NCBI GenBank assembly: GCA_963383645.1
Contig: OY726573.1
Span: forward strand, 19,965,158-20,029,157
DNA from: Muscardinus avellanarius
Lineage: Eukaryota; Chordata; Mammalia; Rodentia; Gliridae
DNA: 64,000 nt
Reading direction: 5' to 3'
Shown: piece after piece, positions 36,540-47,461 of the stretch
Position numbering within the stretch: position 1 is the stretch's first letter
Layout of the letters: each line of letters opens with the position of its first letter
The notes under the pieces: model-generated
Seen by the model: only the letters and a program-made list of their open reading frames with translations
Told to the model about the DNA's origin: nothing
The model's database searches: none
Program-made: the position numbers and the translations under genes

Positions 36540-38000
36540 TCTATAAACATTACCATTGTTCAACCAAGTACCCAGGCCACACATTTGACTGTTGTTCCTG
36601 ACTTTACTTGTTCTTTACTGATCCTGGCTAGTCACTTCTCTCTTTCGTGCGCTCTCTCTCTCTCTTTTTTTTTATTTTTTTATTTTTGGTGGTGCTAGAG
36701 ATTGAACCTAGGGGCATTCTATCTCCAAGCTACACCCAGCCCTGTTTATTCTTTATTTTGAGGAGGGCCTCACTAAGTAGCTGAGGCTGGCTGTGAACCC
36801 AGACCCTCCTGTCTCAGCCTCCCAAGTACTGGTATTACAAGCTTGTGCCATCACGCCTGGCTCACTTTTATCTTATCTTTAATAGCTCTCAGGCCAAGCA
36901 TGGAGGCGACTATACTTGGAGGCTGAAACAGGGGAATCACAGGTTCAAGACAGCCTTAGCAAGTAGTGAGAGTCTCATCAACTTAGTGAGACTCTGTTTC
37001 AGAGTAAAAATAATATAGGGCTAGGGTGTAGCTTGGAGGTAGAAGGCCCCTGGGTTCAATTCCCAGCACCACCACCAAAAAAAAAAAAAAAAAAAAAAAC
37101 CTCTTAATACCTCTCGGGTCTGCCTGCCTCTGACTGTATTGCTCAGACCCAGCCCGTATTACCTGTCATGGATCACGTGAACAGCTTATGTCATTGTCAT
37201 TCCTCTGGACTCTTTCATCTTGCCCCTTCAATCCATTTTTCTGTTCAGCAACCAGAGGAACCTTCCAAATGCTCAAATCTAATTTCATTACTCTTCCATT
37301 GAGAAGCAGTTGGAAAGTCCTTAGAATAGCTTTTGAGGCCCCCGTGGATTAACTTTTTTAACTTCATCTGGTTATTCCCCCACTTTACTATGTTCCACAT
37401 ACAAAGACTATTCCTGATTCCATACGCCCTTGTCTGGCTCCCCTTTGGACCCACTAGAACTTGCTATTTATTCTATCTGACAGGCCTCTTACCTTTATCC
37501 CCACCCATCTAGTACTCATTTTCTACTCAGGTCTTAGGGGAGAATTAATCTCCCTCTGGAGCTGGGCGTGGTGGCTCATGCTTATAATCCCCGCGCTTGG
37601 GAGGCAGAGACAGAAGGATCATGCAGGTTCGAAGCCAGCCATGCTGGCTTGAGACCCTGTTTCAAAATAAAAAAGTATTTAAAAATTGGTCTGGAAGTGT
37701 AGTCCGGAGGTAGAAGGGCTTCCAGGAAGCCCACTACCACCAAAAACAAAAAACAACAACAAAAACAACCTTCCCGGTCCTTCTTTATACCTACTGGTAG
37801 CCAATCCTCTGTGTCCTCTCTGTATCCTCTGAGCCTCTTAAATTTGTCTTTCAATGCACTTATCACACTGTGTGGTTGTTTCCTTAAGGGAATTCCAAGC
37901 TAGACACTTAGATCATTCAGCTATAAATCCTAGCACTTAGTACAATGCCTGGGTCATCTTAAGTACCGAATGAATGAATGAACGGATGGATGAATGAATA
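36540..38000 (+). mobile_element. LINE-2 3' region (ancient), sense, with later SINEs
   Basis: The order of words matches the mammalian L2 3' end: ccattgagaagcagttggaa (like the L2 'cattgccctcaggataaaat' stretch), a ctttactatgttccacata segment, actcaggtctta, cacttatcacactgtgtg, and finally cctagcacttagtacaatgcctgg followed by a gaatgaatgaa tail (37930-38000). SINEs inserted later lie antisense at 36688-36862, sense at 36893-37075 and sense short subfamily at 37560-37741. The last one splits the L2. Confidence 0.75.
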
Positions 38001-38049
38001 CTGGCGACATTAGAAAGTGTTGGTTAATTGTATTCATTTCCTCTTATAG

Positions 38050-38188
38050 ATGCACATGTTTATTGCTCGCTACTGTGACCTATTAAATGTGGACATCTCT
38101 TGTGATGGGTGTGATGAGATCGCCCCCTGGCATCGCTACCGGTGTCTGCAGTGCAACGACATGGATCTCTGCAAAACTTGCTTCCTAG
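38050..38188 (+). CDS. ZZEF1: ZZEF1 coding exon 8 of window: ZZ finger 1, first part
   Basis: A 139-bp exon with acceptor ctcttatag|atg and donor ctag|gtaaat. It encodes MHMFIARYCDLLNVDISCDG and onward, with the paired cysteines of a ZZ zinc finger: CDGC, then CLQC, then CKTC. This is the usual C-x2-C spacing. ZZ domains bind two zinc ions in a cross-brace fold. The last zinc ligands (histidines) come from the next exon, so ZZ1 is split by an intron. The ATG at its first base is internal to the protein and not a start codon. Confidence 0.96.
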
Positions 38189-38510
38189 GTAAATTTCATG
38201 AACTAAGCATGCCATATCCAAAAGTAATAATTGTTCCTATTTTCTTTGATCTTTTTGTGTTATAAAACTCACTGTTTGACTCACTGGCAAATATGAGCCT
38301 TATCTCCCCAACTCAAATATCAGCTCTACTACTCTGACCTGATAGTCTCCCATCTTATGCAGGCCCTCGCTAAACAGAATATACATTGTGTTTTCTGGAA
38401 ATTGTCCTTGCTTCTGAATCATGCCATATCAACACAGAACCAAATACATACACACAAACAAACTACAAAAATTCTTTAGCCAGGTGAGGTAGCGCATGCT
38501 TTAGTCCCAG

Positions 38511-38544
<34 letters not shown>

Positions 38545-41298
38545 AGGTTTGGGAATGGAACCCATGGGCATTCGACCTCCAAGCAACACCCCCTGCCCTA
38601 TTTTTTATTCTTTATTTTGAAACCAGGTCTCACTGAGCTGCAGAGGACCTCACTAAGTAGCTGAGGCTGTCCGCGAACTGCCATCCTCTGCCCTCAGTCT
38701 CCCGAATGCTGGGATTACAAGCATGGGCCACCAGGCCCAGCTTTATTCCCAGCATTTGAGAGGCTGAGATAGGAGAATTGTGATTTGCAAGCAGCCTCAG
38801 CTACTTAGTGAGACCCTATGCAACTTGAGACCTGGTTTCAAACTAAAGAATAAAAATTAGGGCTGGGGGTGTAGCTTGGAGATAGAATGCCCCTGGGTTC
38901 AATCCCCAGTACTGCCAAACAACAACAACAAAAACCCTGTAATCCACTTGACTTGTAAGTGCTAAGGCAGAGGACCTCAGCAGCAGTGAACATCAGAGTG
39001 CTCCACGTGGCTATGGTCCAGCAGTAAGACGCGGACCCTGCCCTGGAAACACCTAATGTCTAGCAAGGAAAGTGGATGTATCCACAGAATGTCTGCTGGG
39101 TTATAAATGAGTGAGTGGTGCAGATTACCTCTAGAAAAGTTTGAAAGTAACATCCGTGTTGCTATAGGCAAGTCTTGTTGAGAAAGTAGGGTTACAATTG
39201 GTCTTTGAAGAAAGAACTGGATGATATGAACGAAACAGTGGAGATAACACGCCCAGGGACAGAGGAGCGAGCCCTCTGTATAGACACACGTGGGCCTCTG
39301 TCTGGCTGACTGATGGGGTAAAACAGGTGGGGCTTTGGTAGTGGAATCCTAAGATGTTAGGCTAAAGAATTAAAATAGCCTCTAGATATTGAGGAAGGAT
39401 TATTGTTATGTTAGGTTTTGTTTTGTTTTTCTAATACTGAGGATAGAATCCAGGGGCATTCTACCTCAGAGCTACACCCCCCAGCCCTATTTTTTTTATT
39501 ATTCTTTATTTTGAAACAGGGTCACACTGAGTTGCAAAGGGCCTCACTAAGTAACTGAGGCTGTTCACGAACTGCAATCCCCCTGCCTCAGCCTCCCAAA
39601 TGCTGGGATTACAAGCTTGCACCACCATGCCCAGCTCCCCCAGCCCTTTTTATTTTCAAACAGTCCAGCTAAGTGTCTGAAGGCTTACTAAGTTGCTGAG
39701 GCTGGCCTCAAACCTACAATTCTCCTATCTCAGCCTCCTAAGTACTAAGATTACAAGCGTGCACCATCATGCCCAGCTGTGAGGAAGGTATTTTATTTTA
39801 TTTTATTTATTTTTTGTGGGTCTGGGGATGGAACCCAGGGACATTCAACCTCCGAGCAACAGCCCCTGCCCTATTTTTATTCTTTATTTTGAAACAGGGT
39901 CTCACTAAGTAGCTGAGGCTGTCCACGAACCACAATCCTCCATCTCAGCCTCCCGAAATTTGGGATTACAAGCGTGGGCCACCACGCCCGGCAGGACGGT
40001 ATTTTGCACAGATTATTAACAGGATTAGAGCTACATAGAGGACACTAGAGTCTAGACGAGATTTGTGGCAGAGGACACACTGTGAGGAGTGTCAGTCGGG
40101 CTATTTATATCAGGGTTTAGAAATGCCCTGGATTTACAGTAAGGACGAAGTCTTAATATCCAGTCTCTTTTTATTGGTGGCAGCTGAGATTGAACCCAGG
40201 TCATTCAACCTTCAAGCTACACCCCAGCCCTATTTGTATTTTACAGTTTCACTAGGTTGATAAGAGTCTCAGTATTTTCTGAGGCTGTCCTCAAACCTGC
40301 AATCCTCCTGTCTCAGCTTCCCAAGTTACTGGGATTACAAATGTGCACCTCTATGCCCAGCTTATTTTTTTCCCTTTTTGCAGCACTGAGTATCAAACCC
40401 AGGATTCACACTAGGAAGTCCTAGCATGAAGGAAAACATTGCCATGTGCTCTACCCCAACCCTTTTTTTTTTTTTTTTTTTGGGGGGGGTGTCACTGGGG
40501 ATTGAAACTAGGGGCATTTTACCTCTGAGCTTATATCCCCAGCCCTATTTTATTTATTTTTAAACAGAGTTTTAGAAAGTTGCAGACAGTCTTGCTAAGT
40601 TGCTAAAGTTGGCCTTGAACCAACAATCCCCTGGTCTCAGCCTCCCAAGCACTGGAATTATAAGATTACACCACCACACCCAGCTACCCCAGTCCTTTAA
40701 AAATTTTTTTTCAATTTGAAACAGTCTCACTATATCGCCCAGGCTGGCCTTTCACTTGAGATCCTGCCTCCCTCAAGCAGCTGGGATTACAGATGTGTGC
40801 CTCCATGCCTGCCGGTCTCTGTGTCTGTCATTCTCTCTCACTCACTTGGGTCTGAGGTTATGAAGCAGTTTTCATCTGTGGTTCTGGAATGAAAAGGCAA
40901 AAGGAAAACCTTGATCGTGCCTCAGTGGCCACCTACTTGCCAACAGGCGATCTGTATTTGTCAGAGGAGGAGGGCCATGGGAGATAGCTTGCAAGTTGGC
41001 ACAGACCTGTTTCTGCCAAACAATTGTCTTCATGGGAATTGGCAGTTTACCTTTTCAGACTGGGGCACTGGAGGAAGAGGGTTTGTCATTTCATTGTAGC
41101 GTTGTTGAGGAGTTCTATGCCACGAATATCATTCTTATGTTCAGAGCCACCATGGCAGAGTGTCCCAGTCTCTGGAGGATGCGTTAGGCCCTGCCCTCCC
41201 TAACAGTAAATCGAGAGCCACTCTGGTGCTGGGATCGTTTCCAGCCTTTAGGACTCCGAGTGGGCCCCATTCTGCCTCACACTGATGTGTTTTTCCAG
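38189..41298. other. Intron between window exons 8 and 9
   Basis: A sense SINE (38478-38515 and 38742-38917) is split by an antisense SINE (38543-38741) that starts with a poly-T run. Other antisense SINEs lie at about 39434-39634, 39640-39777, 39824-39991, 40181-40362, 40491-40683 and 40730-40815 (partial). An ID-like antisense unit is at 40370-40460. Text at 38960-39350 resembles the old repeat of 25950-29600. Stretch 40820-41298 looks unique. Confidence 0.68.
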
Positions 41299-41464
41299 GT
41301 GGAGTAAAGCCCGAGGGCCATGGCGATGACCATGAAATGGTCAACATGGAGTTTACCTGTGACCACTGCCAGGGTTTGATCATAGGGCGGAGAATGAATT
41401 GCAACGTGTGCGATGACTTTGATCTTTGCTATGGATGCTATGCAGCAAAGAAGTATACCTATGG
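41299..41464 (+). CDS. ZZEF1: ZZEF1 coding exon 9 of window: end of ZZ1 and most of ZZ2
   Basis: A 166-bp exon with acceptor tttttccag|gt and donor tatgg|gtaggt. It first completes ZZ1 with the HGDDHEM histidines. It then encodes ZZ2 with the pairs CDHC, CNVC and CYGC (segment FTCDHCQGLIIGRRMNCNVC). Published work on the human protein reports that these fingers bind the histone H3 N-terminal tail. All zinc ligands visible here are intact, so both fingers should be functional. The final histidines of ZZ2 lie in the next exon. Confidence 0.96.
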
Positions 41465-41817
41465 GTAGGTATCAGACAACGTGGAGCCGTGCAGTCTTTT
41501 CTTCCTATATTTCTTCATCCAAAAAGTGGGCTGAGACAGGAGGATTGTAGTTTGCCGACAGGCTCAGCTACTTAGTGAGGCCCTTTGCAACTCAGTGAGA
41601 CCCTGTTTCAGAATAAAGAATAAAATATAGGGCTGGGGGTGTAGCTTGGAGGAAAAATACCCCTGAGTTCAAGCCCCAGCACTAGAAAAAAAGGATGGGG
41701 GCTTCTTACTTTCTTGTGCATGTATGTGATGCTAAGGATCAAAACCAGGGCCTCAGTATAACTCCAGCACTTCTTTTTTTTTTTTTTTTTTCTTATCCTC
41801 TTTCTTTCCTTTCCTTT

Positions 41818-41859
<42 letters not shown>

Positions 41860-42783
41860 GTACTGGGATTTGAACTGAGGGACATTCTACATTTTATTAT
41901 TTATTTTGAAACAGGGTCTCACTAAGTTGTGGAGGGCCTCACTAAGTAGCAGAGGCTGACCAGGAATCTGCGATCCTCCAGTCTCAGCCTCCTAAGCACT
42001 AGGATTAGAAGTGTGAGCCACGCCTGGCCTTTTTTTTTTTTTTTAAATGTTTCTATTATAAAAAATTTCAAACATAGTCAAAAGCAGAGACTAATATAGT
42101 GAGTCTTCATATACCTGTTACGCAGTCCAGGAACTCAGAAGATTTTGTTATATGTGCTCAGTTTATCCCTGACTGTTTTTTTTTTTTTTTTTTTGAGGGT
42201 CTGGGGACAGAACCCAGGGACACTGGACCTCCGAGCTACACCCCCTGCCCTGTTTTTATTTATTTTGAAACTGGGTCTCACTGAGTTGTGGAAGGCCTCA
42301 CTAAGTAGCTGAGGCTGTCGGAGAACCACTATCTTCCTGTCTCAGCCTCCCAAATGCTGGGATTACAAGCGTGCATCACCACACTCGGCTTTCTTTTCTT
42401 TAAAATTTTAAAGTATTTTACAGCAAATTTCAGACCTTATTTCTTTCTCATGTACTTTATATCTGTTTCCAAAAATTATGGGTATTTTTTCACATACCAG
42501 AATGTTATTGCACACTGTGCCAAATTCATCATAAGGAATTCTTAAGCCTCGTTTCCATAGATGGTCTTCTAGTGGTAGTGAAATCCTAAAATGGTATGTC
42601 CAATCTTTATGCTTATTCATTTTTCTAGGGAGGGAGCCCATACTTCTCTTTAAAATTTTAATAACTACAGCCTAGATGTGACTAGTGTCCAGTGGCAATC
42701 AGGCACATGCTCCCCTGAGGCCCTGGGCTCCTTTTTGGAACCTCACAAACACTGTAGGCCTTACACATGTCTTGCCTTTGCAG
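41465..42783. other. Intron between window exons 9 and 10
   Basis: A sense SINE part at about 41527-41683 and an ID-like antisense unit at 41715-41775. T runs lie at 41765-41790 and 41821-41858 (38 T's, one of the longest homopolymers in the window). Antisense SINEs lie at 41860-42028 and 42196-42390. Stretch 42400-42783 looks unique. Confidence 0.68.
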
Positions 42784-43046
42784 CCATTTGCCTACTCACA
42801 GCATCACAGCCCACCCCATGGTGACCATTCGGATCAGCGACCGGCAAAGGCTTATCCAGCCCTACATTCACAACTACTCCTGGCTGCTCTTTGCCGCCCT
42901 GGCTCTCTATAGCGCCCACCTGGCCAGCACAGAGGACGTGGACGGGGAGAGGCTGGATCCCCAGGCCCGCCGCAATGCCACCACCCTGCGGAGCCAGTGC
43001 ATGCAGCTTGTCGGGGACTGTTTGATGAAGGCTCACCAGGGAAAAG
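42784..43046 (+). CDS. ZZEF1: ZZEF1 coding exon 10 of window: end of ZZ2 and conserved helical block
   Basis: A 263-bp exon with acceptor gcctttgcag|c and donor gaaaag|gtgact. It begins with HLPTHSITAH, which supplies the last histidine ligands of ZZ2. It continues through a well-conserved segment (RISDRQRLIQPYIHNYSWLL), a short hydrophobic helix and a hydrophilic helix (RSQCMQLVGDCLMKAHQGK). It is more GC-rich than its surroundings. An in-frame stop lies just downstream if the donor is not used, which confirms the exon border. Confidence 0.95.
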
Positions 43047-43539
43047 GTGACTGTTCCTCATGCACAGAATCCAGGATCAGCCCTCAGCTGTAGTGAAGGC
43101 AAAGCCCAGGCCGAAGTGAAGGACTGTGCTCAGCCCAGGACAGCAGAGTCTAGTGTTGTACAGAGGGGCTCACCCTAGCGTGGCCCTCGAGTTCTCCCAT
43201 TCACCTGAGAGAAATGTTGGCATTAAAGTGGAATTTAGTTTCTCTAAAATATTTAGATGAAGATGTAAAAAATAACAGCTGGGCTTAGTGGCAAGCACTG
43301 TAATCCCAATACTTGGGAGGCTGAGACAGGTTCAAGGACAGCCTCATCAATGTGTCGAGGCCCTCCACTACTTAGTGAAACCCTGGTTCAGAATAAGAAA
43401 TAGGACTGGGGGTGTAGCTCCTCTGAGAATGACCTTGGGTTAATCCCCAGTCCCACCCATACACATCCAAAAAAAGATGGAAAAATAATCATTTAGTATT
43501 TGAATCTACTAAAGTTTGCCAAGAGAATCTAAACATATA

Positions 43540-44465
43540 TATTTGTATATGCATGTGTATATATGTATATAATTACATTAGTGCAATATAATTGTACATC
43601 ATAATGAGATTCAAGGTGATACAGATAATATATGCACACATCACTTGTATATGCCCACCACCCCTCCCCTTCCCCTTCCCCATACACATTGGTGAGACTG
43701 ATAGTAAAACCTCGTATAGACTTAGCCCTATTTGAACTGTTCCTTCCTCATTCCTTATTTCTTTCCCTCCCTCCCTCCCCACCTCCCTGCCCCAATTCCT
43801 TTCCACTCTTTTCTTGTTTTCTCTCCTGATTGGACTGACGCCCTTTTGCTTCCTATTTTTGTTCTAGCTCCCATATATGACCCTTAACCTTCTGAGACTG
43901 GCGGATCTCACTTAGCATATTTTCTAGTTCCATTAATTTTCCTGCAGATAACATAGTTTTGTTGCTCTTTATGACTGAGTAAAATTCCATTGTGTGTATA
44001 TGCCACATTTTCATTGTCCATTCATCTATCGAAGGACACCTAGCTTGGTTCAGTAATTTGGCTTTTGTGACGTGTGCTGCTATAATCATGGGACGTAGGT
44101 ATCACTCTATATTCTAACTTCAGTTCCTTTGGAATGATACTGAGAAATGGTATGGCTGGGTCACATGGTGATTCCATTCCTTGCCTTTTGAGAAACCTCC
44201 ATTCCATTCTCCACAGTGGTTGTACTGTAATTTATAATCCACCAACAGGAGCAATGAACTTATTTCCTCTTTATTTTTTATTATATTTTTTTATTTTTTG
44301 TGGTACTGGGGATTGAATCCAGGCACATTCTACCTCCAAGCTCCACCCTAGCCCTATTTTCTATTTTGTATTTTCTATTTTATTATTTTTGCATGTGTTT
44401 GGAATGCCTCCAAATATTCCCCTAGCCCTGGTGGTTTTTTTTTCCCCCATTTATTTATTTATTTA

Positions 44466-44498
<33 letters not shown>

Positions 44499-44965
44499 TA
44501 TTGGGGTTAGAATCCAGGGCCTTTTCTACCTCCAGGTTGTACTCCCAGACCTATTTTATATTTTATTTGGAAACAGGGTCTCACTAAGTTGCTGAGAGGC
44601 ACACTAAGTAGCTGAGACTGGCTTCGAACCTGTGTGATCCTCCTGTCTCAGACTTCCAAGGTCTGGGATTTCTATTTTATTTTATTTTTTTATTTTTATT
44701 TTTTTATGGTGGTGGTACTGGGGTTCCTGGAAGCCCTTCTACCTCTGGGCCACACTCCCAGACCTATTTTTTTTTTTTTTTGAAACAGAGTCTCTTAAAC
44801 CAGTGCGGCTGGCTGCGAACCTGCGCGATTCTGCTGGGATTACAAGCATGCGCCACCACGCCCAGTCTATTTTAATTTTTAATGATCCCATTTTATCTTC
44901 TTGGTTAAATTTTTAGAGTTAGTTCTCTAAGATTTATACTTTACACCTTTACTCATCATATTCTA

Positions 44966-44998
<33 letters not shown>

Positions 44999-45505
44999 GT
45001 ACTTGGGGTAGAACCCAGGGGCTTTTCTACCTCCGGGGTAGACTCCCAGACCTATTTTATACTTTATTTGGAAACAGGGTCTCACTTAGTTGCTGAGAGC
45101 CTCACTAAGTAGCTGAGGCTGGCTTCGAACCTGTGTGATTCTCCTGTCTCAGCCTCCCAAGTGCTGGGATTACAAGTGTGCACCAACATGCCCGGCTCTT
45201 TATTCTCATTTTATTTATTTATTTTTTTGGTGGTACTGGAGGTGGAACCCAGAGGCTTTCTCCCTCCGGGCTACACTCCCAGACCTATATTATATTTTAT
45301 TTGGAAACAGGGTCTCACTAAGTTGCTGAGAGCCTCACTAAGTAGCTGAGGCTTGCTTCGAACCTGTGCGATCTTCCTATCTCAGCCTCCCAAACTATGG
45401 GATTTCTATTTTAATTTTTAATGATCCCATTTTATCTTCTTTGTTAATTTTTTTAGAGATAGTTCTAAGATTTATACTTTACACCTTTAACTCATCATAT
45501 TCTAC

Positions 45506-45552
<47 letters not shown>

Positions 45553-46512
45553 TATTGGGTGTAGAACCTAGGGCCTTTTCTACCTCCAGGCTATACTCCC
45601 AGACCTATTTTATATTTTATTTGGAAACAGGGTCTCACTAAGTTGCTGAGAGCCACACTAAGTAGCTGAGGCTGGCTTCGAACCTGTGTGGTTTTCCTGT
45701 CTCAGCCTCCCAAGTGCTGGGATTACAAGCATGCGCCACCACACCTGGCTCTTTATTCTTTATTTTGAAACAGGCCCTCACTGAGTTGCAAAGGGCCTTG
45801 CTAAGTAGCTGAGGCTGTCCTCAAACTGCGATCCTCCACCACACCCAACTATTTTTTATTTTTGAAATAGGGTCTCACTAAGTTGCTGACAGCCAGCTGA
45901 GCTGAGGCTGGCTGCAAACCAGTGATTCTATTGTCTCAGCCTCCCAAGCACTAAGATTACAGGTGTGCACTACCACACCTGGCCTTTATTTTCTATTTAA
46001 AGATCTTGTCGATTTCTGCAGGAAATTCCATGTGGTTCTGAGCTTTTCTTTGTTGACTTTTTGTTACTCTAATTTATTTTTTGTTAATGGTCTGTGAAGT
46101 CTTTCTATACCCTCTTGGTTTATTTAGGTAGGTTGTATGCATCTAGGAATTTGTCAGTTTATTCTAGGTTTTCTGATTTATTGGAATATAAGTTTTTGTT
46201 TTTGTTTTTTGGTCCTTGGGATTGAACCCAGGGACATTCTACCTCTGAGTTACACCTCTGGCCCTATTCTGTTTTTATGTTGAAATAGGGTTTTAATAAA
46301 TTCTAGAGGCCGGATCAGGCGTGGTGGTGGTACATGCTTGTAATCCCAGCATTGGGGAGGCTGAGGCTGGAGGATCGCAGTTCAAGGACAGCTACCTAGT
46401 GAGCCCTTTGCAGCTCAGTGAGACCCGGTTTCAAAATAAAGAATTAAAAAAAAAAAATAGGACTGGAGGTACAGCTCGGAGGTAGAATACCTGAGTTCCA
46501 TCCCCAGTACCA

Positions 46513-46547
<35 letters not shown>

Positions 46548-46689
46548 GTAGAGACTGTCCTCAAACCTGCAGTCCTCCTGTCTCAGTCTCTCAAGTACTG
46601 AGATTATAGACATGTGACACCATACCCAGCTTTGAATATAAATTTTCAATGGACGTCCTAGATAAGCTTCTTAAAAACAGCGTATAGTT

Positions 46690-46739
<50 letters not shown>

Positions 46740-47415
46740 CTAGGGATTGAGCCCAGAGGCACTTTACTCCTCAGCTACACCCACACACACACACCTATTT
46801 ATTTTTTATTTGGAAACAGGGTCTTGCTAGGTTATTGAAAGTCTCACTACTTGCTGAGGCTGTGATCTATTTCACATCAACCTAGTAAAACAAGTTTTCA
46901 TTAAGTTAATGAGAGTACTCACTATTTCCTCGAACCTGCAATCCTCCTGTCTCAGTCTCACAAGTGCTGGGATTACAGGAGTGCTCCACCACACCTGGCC
47001 CAGCATGAATTTTTATTTTTCATCCTTTTTGCCAGTGTTTTAGGGTGGGGAGTTGAGACCATTTACATTCAGTGTTAATATAGAAAGGACCTTATTGTTT
47101 CCTGTTATTTGGAATTGTATCTTCTATTTGTTTAGGTTTTCTTGTTACTGTTTTTTTGTGGCACTGTGGATTGAACGCAGGGGTATTCCACCTGTGAGCT
47201 ATACTACCAGCCTTATTTTATTTTGAAACAGAATCTTACAAAGTTTATGAGAGTATCACTGCTTGCCGAGATTGTCTTCAAACCTGCAATCCTCTTGTAT
47301 TAGCCTCCCAACTACTGGGATTACAGGTGTGCACTATCACACCCAGCATGATTTAGTTTTCGTTCTCCTTTACATAGTTGTTCTTTTTTTTCTTTTTCTT
47401 TTCTTTTCTTTCTTT

Positions 47416-47461
<46 letters not shown>

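Noticed and set aside
38050..38265. An apparent start codon (ATG at the first base of the exon) for a separate ZZ protein
   Set aside because: The ATG directly follows a splice acceptor and the phases fit the preceding exon, so it is internal to ZZEF1. The frame past 38188 is intron.
41299..43046. A ZZ-domain gene other than ZZEF1 (for example dystrophin, HERC2, MIB or CBP/p300 relatives)
   Set aside because: Two adjacent ZZ fingers split across three exons, followed by the RISDRQRLIQPYIHNYSWLL segment, fit ZZEF1 and not the other ZZ families I know.
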